DNA of 64,000 nt from Streptomyces sp. NBRC 109706 (GTDB taxonomy: Bacteria; Actinomycetota; Actinomycetes; Streptomycetales; Streptomycetaceae), in NCBI RefSeq assembly GCF_000974485.1, contig NZ_BBOM01000007.1, forward strand, positions 310,001 to 374,000, given 5' to 3'. Both the position numbers and the translations under genes were made by a program. Each line of letters starts with the position of its first letter. Positions within the stretch are counted from its first letter, which is position 1. The notes under the pieces are model-generated. The model was not told where the DNA came from. It searched no databases and saw nothing but the letters and a program-made list of their open reading frames with translations. Below are positions 42,336 to 50,061 of this stretch, piece by piece.

Positions 42336-43607
42336 TCACAGGCTCGGACGCGCCCGCCCCGAGGCGGGCTGGGCGTGGTCGTCGCCCTCCCCCTCCAGCG
42401 CGCTGCCGGCCAGCCACTCCTCCCAGGAGAGGTTCCAGTCCCCGAAGCCGTTGCCGAAGGGCGCCATGTCCTCGCCCTCGCCGTTGATGTGCTCCACCAC
42501 GTCGCCCGGCTTGAGCAGGTCGAAGAGCCACTGGGCGTTCTCGGTGCTCATCCCGGTGCAGCCGTGGCTGACGTTGGCCGAGCCGTGCGAGGCCGCCGAC
42601 CAGGGCGCGCCGTGTACGTACTCGCCGCTCCAGGTCAGCCGGGTGGCCCACTGGACGTCCATGTCGTAGGACTCGGCGCTGCCGGCCGGGATGCCGATGC
42701 TGGTGCCGGTCATCCGCACATTGGGCTCCTGCCCCAGCACCACCTTCTTGCCGTTGCGGGTGCGGAAGCCCTCCTTGCCCGTGGTGATGGGCAGGGTGCG
42801 GATCTCCTCGCCGTCCTGGTAGACGGTCATGGTGTGGCCGCTGATGTCGGCCACCGCCTCCACCCGTTCCCCGGTGCGGAGTTCGACGGCCTCGGCCTTC
42901 CCGCCGCGTAGGCCGTCAGCTATGGCCATCCCCTCCAGCTGGGAGCTGACGGTGATCCGGGTGTCGGCCGGCCAGTAGTCCTTGGGCCGGTAGTGCAGTT
43001 CCTTGTCGTCGACCCAGTGCCAGGAGCCGGTCACCTCGGGTTCGGTGGTGACCTGCAACGCCGCCTCCACCAGGGCCCGTTCGCGCTGGCCGGGGACCTC
43101 GCCGCTCAGTTCGGCGGTGATGGGCTGGCCGACGCCGTAGGTGCCCTCGTCCGGGCCGAAGGTGACATCGATGCGCTCCGCCTTGGAGCCGGCGGTCCGG
43201 AAGGCGTGCTCGCCCCGGCCGGGCTCGCCGTCGCCGTTCTCCGTGCTCACCCGGACGGTGTACTCGGCGCCGGCGGTCAGCAGGTCGCTGCTGCGCCAGG
43301 CGCGGCCGTCGGCGGAGAGTTCGCCGGCCAGCGGGCGGCCGGCCGCGTCGACGGCCTCCACATCCGTGATGCGGGCGCCGGCGGCCTTGGCGCTGATCTT
43401 CAGCGGGGCGTCGGGGTCGACCTCGGCGGCGCCGCCCGCGCCGCCGAAGGAGAGATGTTCGAGGGCGTCATAGGGCTGGTCGCTCAGCGACTTGGCACTG
43501 GCACCGCACGCGGTGATGCCGGCCAGCAGCGGGGCGAGTATCAGTGTGCACCGGACCGCAGTCCGTCCAGTCCGCGCAGTCCGCGCATTCCACGTCGAGA
43601 GGCTCAT
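42336..43607 (-). CDS. L,D-transpeptidase lipoprotein with Ig-like domains
   Basis: A 423-residue cell-wall cross-linking enzyme forming 3-3 (meso-DAP) bridges. A lipoprotein signal with lipobox LLAGITAC is followed by two beta-rich Ig-like domains (about 60-260) and a YkuD catalytic domain with HGAPWSAASHGSANVSHGCTG, containing the nucleophile Cys and catalytic His. The C-terminal extension has WNLSWEEWLAGSAL, typical of the LdtB/LppS class. ATG 43607 gives the lipoprotein signal but has no strong ribosome-binding site. It sits between the qcr and cta operons, as in other actinobacteria. Confidence 0.93.
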   Translation of the reverse strand: MSLSTWNARTARTGRTAVRCTLILAPLLAGITACGASAKSLSDQPYDALEHLSFGGAGGAAEVDPDAPLKISAKAAGARITDVEAVDAAGRPLAGELSADGRAWRSSDLLTAGAEYTVRVSTENGDGEPGRGEHAFRTAGSKAERIDVTFGPDEGTYGVGQPITAELSGEVPGQRERALVEAALQVTTEPEVTGSWHWVDDKELHYRPKDYWPADTRITVSSQLEGMAIADGLRGGKAEAVELRTGERVEAVADISGHTMTVYQDGEEIRTLPITTGKEGFRTRNGKKVVLGQEPNVRMTGTSIGIPAGSAESYDMDVQWATRLTWSGEYVHGAPWSAASHGSANVSHGCTGMSTENAQWLFDLLKPGDVVEHINGEGEDMAPFGNGFGDWNLSWEEWLAGSALEGEGDDHAQPASGRARPSL

Positions 43608-43664
43608 AGCCACAAAATACGAAGATTGCCCCGAAAGGGCCCGGCGGCTGCCTGCAAACGGGTG

Positions 43665-43694
43665 GGCCCCCGGAACGCGGGCGTTCCGGGGGCC
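43665..43694 (-). terminator. Terminator of the ctaCDF operon
   Basis: 14-bp perfect inverted repeat GGCCCCCGGAACGC / GCGTTCCGGGGGCC at 43665-43678 and 43681-43694, 23 bases past the ctaF stop. Confidence 0.75.
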
Positions 43695-43716
43695 TCCCGC
43701 TACGGACGGTTCGGGG

Positions 43717-44115
43717 TCACTGCGTCTGGTTCTCGCCCCGGTAGTACTCGAAGACCCACAGCCAGAGGCCGACGGCCAGCACCGGAAGGGTGAAGAAGAG
43801 GAACCACCAGCCGAACACCGGGCCGAGGAAGGCCAGCGCGGCACCGCCGGCCAGCACCAGCGGCGCCCAGCTGTGCGGGCTGAAGAAGCCCAGCTCGCCG
43901 GCGTCGTCGGCGACGTCCGCCTCCTTGTTGTCCTGCGCGCCCGCATCCACCCTGCGGGCGGTGAACAGCAGGTAGAAACCGACCATCGCGGCCAGCGAGA
44001 AGGAGAGGAAGAGCGCGGTGGTGCCCACCGGCTCCTTCGACCAGACGCCGTAGACGATGGCGACCGCCAGCAAAAAGACCGCGAGCCAGCTGAAGAGATG
44101 TCCCTGGATCCTCAC
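43717..44115 (-). CDS. ctaF: Cytochrome c oxidase subunit IV, actinobacterial type
   Basis: 132 residues with four transmembrane helices (about 7-24, 32-53, 85-104 and 107-125), the actinobacterial small subunit IV. It begins MRIQGHLFSW and contains FFSPHSWAPLVLAGGAALAFLG, both characteristic. GTG 44115 overlaps the ctaD stop by 4 bases (GTGA), so translation is coupled. Confidence 0.94.
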   Translation of the reverse strand: MRIQGHLFSWLAVFLLAVAIVYGVWSKEPVGTTALFLSFSLAAMVGFYLLFTARRVDAGAQDNKEADVADDAGELGFFSPHSWAPLVLAGGAALAFLGPVFGWWFLFFTLPVLAVGLWLWVFEYYRGENQTQ

Positions 44116-45845
44116 TCGCCGGCCTCCTTTCCGGTGAGCGCCCCGGCCTCGTGGCGGGCCTCGTTCTCCAACTGGTCGAGCGCCGCGACCTCGGGGTGGT
44201 GCAGGTCGAACGCCGGCGATTCGGAGCGAATCTTGGGCAGGGTGGTGAAGTTGTGCCGTGGCGGGGGCGAGGAGGTCGCCCACTCCAGGGACCGCCCGTA
44301 GCCCCACGGGTCGTCGGCGTTGACGTACTCGCCGTACTTCCAGGTCTTCCAGACGTTGTAGAAGAACGGCAGCATCGACAGGCCGAGCAGGAACGAGCTG
44401 ACGGTGGAGATGGTGTTCAACGTGGTGAACCCGTCCGCCGCCAGATAGTCGGCGTACCGCCTGGGCATGCCCTCGGCGCCGAGCCAGTGCTGCACCAGGA
44501 AGGTGCCGTGGAAGCCGATGAAGAGCGTCCAGAAGGTGATCTTGCCGAGCCGCTCGTCCAGCATCTTGCCGGTCCACTTGGGCCACCAGAAGTGGAATCC
44601 GGCGAACATCGCGAACACGACGGTGCCGAAGACCACGTAGTGGAAGTGGGCCACCACGAAGTAACTGTCGGAGACATGGAAGTCCAGCGGCGGCGAGGCC
44701 AGGATGACGCCCGTCAGACCACCGAAGAGGAAGGTGATCAGGAAGCCGATCGACCAGAGCATCGGCGTCTCGAAACTCAGCGATCCCTTCCACATGGTGC
44801 CGATCCAGTTGAAGAACTTCACCCCGGTCGGCACCGCGATGAGGAACGTCATAAAGGAGAAGAACGGCAGCAACACCGCTCCGGTGACATACATATGGTG
44901 CGCCCAGACCGTCACCGACAGACCGGCGATGGTGATGGTCGCCGCCACCAGTCCGATATAGCCGAAGATCGGCTTTCGGCTGAAGACCGGGATGACCTCG
45001 GAAACGATGCCGAAGAAGGGCAGCGCGATGATGTACACCTCTGGATGTCCGAAGAACCAGAAGAGGTGTTGCCAGAGAATCGCTCCGCCGTTGGCCGCGT
45101 CGAAGATATGCGCGTCGAACAATCGGTCGGCGGCCAGCCCGAACAGCGCGGCGGCCAGGACCGGGAAGGCCAGCAGCACCAGCACACCGGTGAGCAGCAC
45201 GTTCCAGGTGAAGATCGGCATCCGGAACATCGTCATGCCGGGAGCGCGCATGCAGATGATGGTGGTGATGAAGTTGACCGCGCCCAGGATGGTGCCGAAG
45301 CCGGAGAGCGCGAGGCCCATCACCCACAGGTCGGCGCCGACTCCTGGCGAACGGATCGCGTCGGAGAGCGGCGAGTAGGCGAACCAGCCGAAGCTGGCCG
45401 CGCCCTGCGGGGTGAGGAAGCCGCCCACCGCGATCAGGCCGCCGAACAGGTAGAGCCAGTAGGCCAGCATGTTCAGCCGTGGGAACGCCACATCGGGCGC
45501 GCCGATCTGGAGCGGCATGATCCAGTTGGCGAACCCGGCGAACAGCGGGGTCGCGAAGAGCAGCAGCATCACCGTGCCATGCATGGTGAACAGCTGGTTG
45601 AACTGCTCGTTCGACACCACCTGGGTGCCGGGCCTGGCCAGCTCGGCGCGCATGATCAGCGCCATGGCGCCGCCGATGATGAAGAACAGGAACGACGTCA
45701 GCAGGTACATCGTGCCGATCGTCTTGTGGTCGGTGGTCGTCAGCCACTTGATGACCACGGTGCCGGCTGTGCGCGGCTTCTTCGGGCGCTGCGGTGGGGT
45801 CGCCTCCGCGCTCACCGAAGTGTTGGATTCCTCGACGGAAGTCAC
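44112..45845 (-). CDS. ctaD: Cytochrome c oxidase subunit I
   Basis: 577-residue catalytic subunit with 12 transmembrane helices, heme a, and the heme a3-CuB center. Ligands: HGTVMLLLFATP (heme a His), HPEVYIIALPFFG (CuB His-Tyr cross-link), WAHHMYVTG, and HFHYVVFGTVVFAMFAG (heme a3/heme a). The proton-channel glutamate region WFAYSPLSD and the K-channel TGVKFFNW are present. GTG 45845 overlaps ctaC by 4 bases. Confidence 0.98.
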   Translation of the reverse strand: MTSVEESNTSVSAEATPPQRPKKPRTAGTVVIKWLTTTDHKTIGTMYLLTSFLFFIIGGAMALIMRAELARPGTQVVSNEQFNQLFTMHGTVMLLLFATPLFAGFANWIMPLQIGAPDVAFPRLNMLAYWLYLFGGLIAVGGFLTPQGAASFGWFAYSPLSDAIRSPGVGADLWVMGLALSGFGTILGAVNFITTIICMRAPGMTMFRMPIFTWNVLLTGVLVLLAFPVLAAALFGLAADRLFDAHIFDAANGGAILWQHLFWFFGHPEVYIIALPFFGIVSEVIPVFSRKPIFGYIGLVAATITIAGLSVTVWAHHMYVTGAVLLPFFSFMTFLIAVPTGVKFFNWIGTMWKGSLSFETPMLWSIGFLITFLFGGLTGVILASPPLDFHVSDSYFVVAHFHYVVFGTVVFAMFAGFHFWWPKWTGKMLDERLGKITFWTLFIGFHGTFLVQHWLGAEGMPRRYADYLAADGFTTLNTISTVSSFLLGLSMLPFFYNVWKTWKYGEYVNADDPWGYGRSLEWATSSPPPRHNFTTLPKIRSESPAFDLHHPEVAALDQLENEARHEAGALTGKEAGE

Positions 45846-46807
45846 GAGCGCCCCTCGTTCGTCTCGGCGTTCACGGCGGCGTCGGTCTGCTCGATGCCCG
45901 CCGGGGCGAAGCCGGTCTGGCCCCTGTCCGCCAGGTCCTGGAGGTAGGCGTCGTACTCATCGGGCGACACCACCCTGACGTTGAAGAGCATGCGGGAATG
46001 GTCGGTGCCGCACATCTCGGCACACTTGCCCAGGAACGTGCCCTGCCGGTCCGGGGTCACCTCGAAGGTGTTGGTGTGCCCCGGGATCGCGTCCTGCTTC
46101 ATCAGGAACGGAACCACCCAGAAGGAGTGCACCACGTCGCGGGACGTGATGATGAACTGGACGGTCTCGCCCTCGGGCAGCACGAGAGTGGGGCCGGGGT
46201 TGCCGGTGTCCGGGTCACGGTCGGCGGGGGTGCCGATCTCGTAGACGCCGTCCGCGTTCTCCGGCACCCGCTCCATCATGCGGTCGGGGATGGACGCCAA
46301 CTCCGGTGCGTCATGGGCGTAGTCGTTGGAGACGCCCACGGGCTCCAGATAGTTGAAGGCCCAACTCCACTGGAAACCCACGACGTTGATCACATGGTCG
46401 GGTTCGTCGGAGGTCTTGAGCAGTTCCGTCTGGTCCCGCGCGGTGAAGTAGAACAGCACCGAGACGATGATCAGCGGAACCAGCGTGTAAAGGGCCTCGA
46501 TGGGCAGGTTGTACCGGTTCTGCGGAGGTACCTCGACCTTGGTCCTGGACCGCCGGTGGAAGAAGACACTCCACAGGATCAGGCCCCAGACCAGTACCCC
46601 GGTCGCCAGTGCGGCGGCCCAGGACCCCTGCCACAGAGCCAGGATGCGGGGCGCCTCCTCCGTGACCGGGGTGGGCATACCGAGACGGGGAAAGTCCTCG
46701 GATGTGCAACCTGTCGCGGTTGCCAGGACCAGGCCCGCGATCAGCGCCTGCGGCAGAATCCGCCGCATCGGGCGCCGCGACGAGCGGTCGGAGCCGTTGG
46801 GACTCAC
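45842..46807 (-). CDS. ctaC: Cytochrome c oxidase subunit II (CuA)
   Basis: A 321-residue lipoprotein-like subunit. N-terminal signal with lipobox VLATATGC, two transmembrane helices (about 53-75 and 96-117), then the extracytoplasmic cupredoxin domain with electron-entry VGFQWSWAFNY and CuA ligands DVVHSFWV and CAEMCGTDHSRM. No cytochrome-c domain is fused, which fits electron delivery by QcrC. GTG 46807 has GGGAAGG 8 bases before; the frame is open further upstream. First gene of ctaC-ctaD-ctaF. Confidence 0.97.
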   Translation of the reverse strand: MSPNGSDRSSRRPMRRILPQALIAGLVLATATGCTSEDFPRLGMPTPVTEEAPRILALWQGSWAAALATGVLVWGLILWSVFFHRRSRTKVEVPPQNRYNLPIEALYTLVPLIIVSVLFYFTARDQTELLKTSDEPDHVINVVGFQWSWAFNYLEPVGVSNDYAHDAPELASIPDRMMERVPENADGVYEIGTPADRDPDTGNPGPTLVLPEGETVQFIITSRDVVHSFWVVPFLMKQDAIPGHTNTFEVTPDRQGTFLGKCAEMCGTDHSRMLFNVRVVSPDEYDAYLQDLADRGQTGFAPAGIEQTDAAVNAETNEGRS

Positions 46808-46881
46808 GTAGCGCCTTCCCGAGAGTCTCGCCCATGGTCCGGGCTGCCATCGCACGGAGCGGGGCCGGCCCTGGCACGGGC

Positions 46882-46912
46882 AGGGTTTGGATGTTTATGC
46901 GGTCCAAACCCT
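46882..46912. promoter_or_regulatory. Inverted repeat between ctaC and the cysteine desulfurase gene
   Basis: Perfect 10-bp arms AGGGTTTGGA (46882-46891) and TCCAAACCCT (46903-46912) with 11 bases between. It sits in the middle of the 177-base divergent promoter region. Spacing and symmetry fit a dimeric regulator. Confidence 0.6.
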
Positions 46913-46984
46913 ACTGGACGCCTATGGGCGTCACGCGGGGAGGGTGCCCAACGCGCCGTGGCGGGCCTCTAAGGGGTTGTTAGC

Positions 46985-48394
46985 GTGTCGAACGTGGCTT
47001 ATTTCGACGCGGCGTCGGCGCTGCCCCTTCACCCGATCGCCCAACAGGCCCTGGTGGCCGCCGTGGAGGAGGGCTGGGCCGACCCCGCCCGCCCCCATCG
47101 GGAAGGCAGGCGCGCGCGCCTGCTGTTGGACGCGGCCAGGGAGACCGCGGCGGACGCGGTCGGCTGCCGACCGGACGAGTTGGTCTTCACCTCTTCGGGG
47201 ACGGACGCCCTGCACCGGGGTGTCGCCGGTGCCCTGGCCGGCCGGGCCAGGGCCGGGCGACATCTGCTGGTCTCGGCGGTGGAGCACTCGGCGGTGCTGC
47301 TCGCCGCCGAGGCGCACGGCGCGGCGGGCGGCACCGTGGCGGAGATCCCGGTGGACCGCCTCGGGCGGGTGGCGCCCGACGCGGTGGGCGCGGCGCTGGG
47401 CGCGGCGCCGGGGCCGACCGCGCTGGTCTGCGTCCAGTCCGCCAACCACGAGGTGGGCACGGTCCAGCCGGTGGCCGAGATCGCCGAACGCTGCCGGGCC
47501 GCGGGGGTGCCGCTGCTGGTCGACGCGGCGCAGTCGCTCGGCTGGGGCCGGGTGCCGGGCGACTGGTCGCTGCTGGCGGCCAGCGCGCACAAATGGGGCG
47601 GTCCCGGCGGCGTCGGCCTGTTGGCCGTGCGCAAGGGCACCAGGTTCGCGCCGCCGGCGCCGGTGGACGAACGGGAGTCCGGGCGGGTGCCGGGCTTCGA
47701 GAACATCCCCGGCATCGTCGCGGCGGCGGCCTCGCTGCGCGCCTTCCGCCAGGAGGCCGAGGCGGAGGCGGCCCGGCTGACCGGGCTGGTCGAGCTGATC
47801 AGGCATCGGGTCCCCGAGCTGGTCCCCGACGTGCAGGTGGTCGGCGACCCGACCCGCCGACTGCCGCACCTGGTGACCTTCTCCTGTCTCTATGTCGACG
47901 GGGAGACACTGCTGCACGCCCTGGACCGGGCGGAGTTCTCCGTCTCCTCCGGCTCCTCCTGCACCTCCAGCACGCTGACCCCCAGCCATGTGCTGCGCGC
48001 GATGGGCGTGTTGTCCGAGGGCAACGTCCGCGTGTCGCTGCCGCCGGGCACCCGGCGGGACGAGGTCGAGCGCCTGCTCGACGTGCTGCCCGGGGTGGTC
48101 GCCGAGGTCCGCGCCCGACTGGCCCCGCCGACCGGGGGCGCGGTGACGGCTCCCGCCGAGGCGGACGACGGGCCGGCGGAACTGGTGCTGGACTCGATGG
48201 GGCGGCTCTGCCCGATCCCGGTGATCGAGCTGGCCAGGGCGATCGACCGGGTCCCGGTCGGCTCCACCATCACGGTCCTCGCCGACGATGTGGCGGCCCG
48301 CCTGGACATCCCGGCCTGGTGCGAACTGCGCGGCCACGAGTACCTGGGCGAACTGACCACCGAATTCGCCCACCGCGTCCGCCGCCTCCACTGA
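46985..48394 (+). CDS. Cysteine desulfurase fused to a TusA-like sulfur carrier
   Basis: 469 residues. Residues 1-370 form a NifS/IscS-type PLP enzyme: AYFDAASALPLHPIA start, QSANHEVGTVQP, PLP Lys in SAHKWGGPGGVG (about K203), and the persulfide loop SGSSCTSSTLTPSHVLRAMG. After a short linker, residues about 393-469 are a TusA/SirA domain with the catalytic Cys in LDSMGRLCPIPVIELARA. The fusion implies direct transfer of sulfur from Cys to TusA for tRNA thiolation, molybdopterin or another acceptor. GTG 46985; divergent from ctaC. Confidence 0.95.
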   Translation: MSNVAYFDAASALPLHPIAQQALVAAVEEGWADPARPHREGRRARLLLDAARETAADAVGCRPDELVFTSSGTDALHRGVAGALAGRARAGRHLLVSAVEHSAVLLAAEAHGAAGGTVAEIPVDRLGRVAPDAVGAALGAAPGPTALVCVQSANHEVGTVQPVAEIAERCRAAGVPLLVDAAQSLGWGRVPGDWSLLAASAHKWGGPGGVGLLAVRKGTRFAPPAPVDERESGRVPGFENIPGIVAAAASLRAFRQEAEAEAARLTGLVELIRHRVPELVPDVQVVGDPTRRLPHLVTFSCLYVDGETLLHALDRAEFSVSSGSSCTSSTLTPSHVLRAMGVLSEGNVRVSLPPGTRRDEVERLLDVLPGVVAEVRARLAPPTGGAVTAPAEADDGPAELVLDSMGRLCPIPVIELARAIDRVPVGSTITVLADDVAARLDIPAWCELRGHEYLGELTTEFAHRVRRLH

Positions 48395-48963
48395 CCGCGA
48401 GCCACTGGCCACTGGGCGGACCACCGGCCGTAGGCCGGCGAGGTGGAGGCGGGCGGCAGGCGTCTTCCCGTACGGGGAGGGGCACCGGGCCCGGGCCCTC
48501 AGAGGGCCAGAGGCCGCTCGTTGTCACGGAGCACGGCACGGAGGATGTCGGCCGATGGCCGGTCGACGCCGTCTTCGAACCATCCGACAACCACCGCCGG
48601 CGAGTCGACCGCGAACCACCGGCAGAACCCGGCCCCCTCATCACGGACTTCCGACCCCGGACCACCGGCCGGGCCGGTCGGTTGGCCTCCCGGCGGCGGT
48701 GGGGCCGCGCGGTTTCTGTGGGCCGGCGCCGAGGTGGCCGAGATGGCGTTCCGGCTCGCGGGCGACGGAGCGGGCCCGAGGCGCCGCCCACCGTGGAGAC
48801 CGGTGTTCTGCCGCCCGGCAGCAGCACCGCCGCCGGCCGTTCGGGCCGGGCGGCCGAGCCCTCCGCCGTTTTGCCATGGTCCCAAGCCCCCCGCCAGGGG
48901 GAAACCGCCGCCGCCCCCCGGCCGCGCTGCGGCCGGGGGGCGGGGCGGGTGGCTCGACCCCGG
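48395..48963. other. 569-base interval without a confident gene
   Basis: Contains a small hairpin CCGGCC-GTA-GGCCGG (48424-48438) right after the desulfurase gene and a strong hairpin at 48911-48943. A minus-strand frame ending at 48499 has a protein-like last 40 codons (RWFAVDSPAVVVGWFEDGVD, PSADILRAVL) but low-complexity Gly/Pro/Arg sequence before it. It could be a decayed gene; I cannot assign a family and give it no CDS call. Confidence 0.6.
48911..48943. terminator. Strong hairpin between desulfurase and PfkB-kinase genes
   Basis: Perfect 15-bp stem (48911-48925 / 48929-48943) with loop GCT, 21 bases past the convergent gene's stop. It shares the 19-nt core with the hairpin at 29431-29471. 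Confidence 0.75.
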
Positions 48964-49941
48964 CTAGGGGACGATGTGGGGGCGGACCTCATCGGCCGCG
49001 TCCTGGCCGTAGGCCTTGGTGAAGCGCTCGATAAAGGCGCCCCGGTTGAGGGTGTACTCCTGGGTGCCGACCGTCTCGATGACCAACGCGGCGAGCATGC
49101 AGCCGAGTTGGGCGGAGCGTTCCAGGGAGGCGCCCCAGCTGAGGCCGGAGAGGAAGCCGGCGCGGAAGGCGTCGCCGACGCCCGTGGGGTCGGCCTTGGT
49201 CTCCTCCTCCGCGCAGCCGACCTCGATCGGCTCCTCGCCGACGCGTTGCACGCGCACGCCGCGCGCGCCGAGGGTGGTGATCCGGGTGCCGACCTTGGCG
49301 AGGACCTCCTCGTCGCTCCAGCCGGTCTTGCTCTCGATGAGCGCCTTCTCGTACTCGTTGCTGAAGAGGTAGGCGGCGCCCTCGGTCAGCAGCCTGATCT
49401 CCTCGCCCGGCATCCGGGCCAGCTGCTGGGAGAAGTCGGCGGCGAAGGGGATGCCACGGGTGCGGCACTCCTCGGTGTGCCGGAGCATCGCCTCGGGGTC
49501 GTCGGCGCCGATATGGGCGAGGTCGATCCCGCCGACCCGGTCGGCGACCGTCTTCAGCTCGATCAGGCGCGCTTCACTCATCGCCCCCGTATAGAAGGAG
49601 CCGATCTGGTTGTGATCAGCATCGGTCGTACAGACAAAGCGCGCGGTATGCAGCATCTCGGAGATCCGCACGGACTCGGTGTCCACGCCGTGCCGGTCCA
49701 GCCAGGCGCGGTACTCCTCGAAGTCCTGTCCCGCCGCGCCCACCAGAATGGGCTTGGCGCCCAACTGGCCCATGCCGAAAGCGATGTTGGCGCCGACCCC
49801 GCCACGCCGCACATCGAGTCCGTCGACCAGGAAGGAGAGCGAGACGGTGTGCAGTTGGTCCCCCATCAGCTGATCGGCGAACCGACCTGGGAACGTCATC
49901 AGATGGTCATTGGCGATCGAGCCTGAGACAGCAATACGCAC
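48964..49941 (-). CDS. PfkB-family carbohydrate kinase, adenosine-kinase-like
   Basis: A 325-residue sugar kinase. It starts MRIAVSGSIANDHLMTFPGRF, has the PfkB substrate-side motif VRRGGVGANIAFGMGQLG and the C-terminal ATP/anion-hole motif ADPTGVGDAFRAGFLSG with catalytic Asp. Position next to the cta genes and before a membrane protein and A-type carrier parallels M. tuberculosis Rv2202c, biochemically an adenosine kinase. The substrate here is inferred from that synteny. GTG start at 49941, GGGAGTGA upstream. Confidence 0.9.
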   Translation of the reverse strand: MRIAVSGSIANDHLMTFPGRFADQLMGDQLHTVSLSFLVDGLDVRRGGVGANIAFGMGQLGAKPILVGAAGQDFEEYRAWLDRHGVDTESVRISEMLHTARFVCTTDADHNQIGSFYTGAMSEARLIELKTVADRVGGIDLAHIGADDPEAMLRHTEECRTRGIPFAADFSQQLARMPGEEIRLLTEGAAYLFSNEYEKALIESKTGWSDEEVLAKVGTRITTLGARGVRVQRVGEEPIEVGCAEEETKADPTGVGDAFRAGFLSGLSWGASLERSAQLGCMLAALVIETVGTQEYTLNRGAFIERFTKAYGQDAADEVRPHIVP

Positions 49942-50061
49942 GACGAGGTCACTCCCAGAAAGGGTCAGCGGACGACCGGCCCAGGCTACCGTGCGGGGAA
50001 CCGACAGTGATCAGTCATCGTCAAACTGCTGTACGCGGGTGATCGAGCCAGGGAGAGAACC

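Noticed and set aside
48499..48885. Small minus-strand gene in the desulfurase-kinase interval
   Set aside because: The last 40 codons look protein-like, but the upstream two thirds are low complexity, with no clear start signal. Mentioned as a possible decayed gene, not called.
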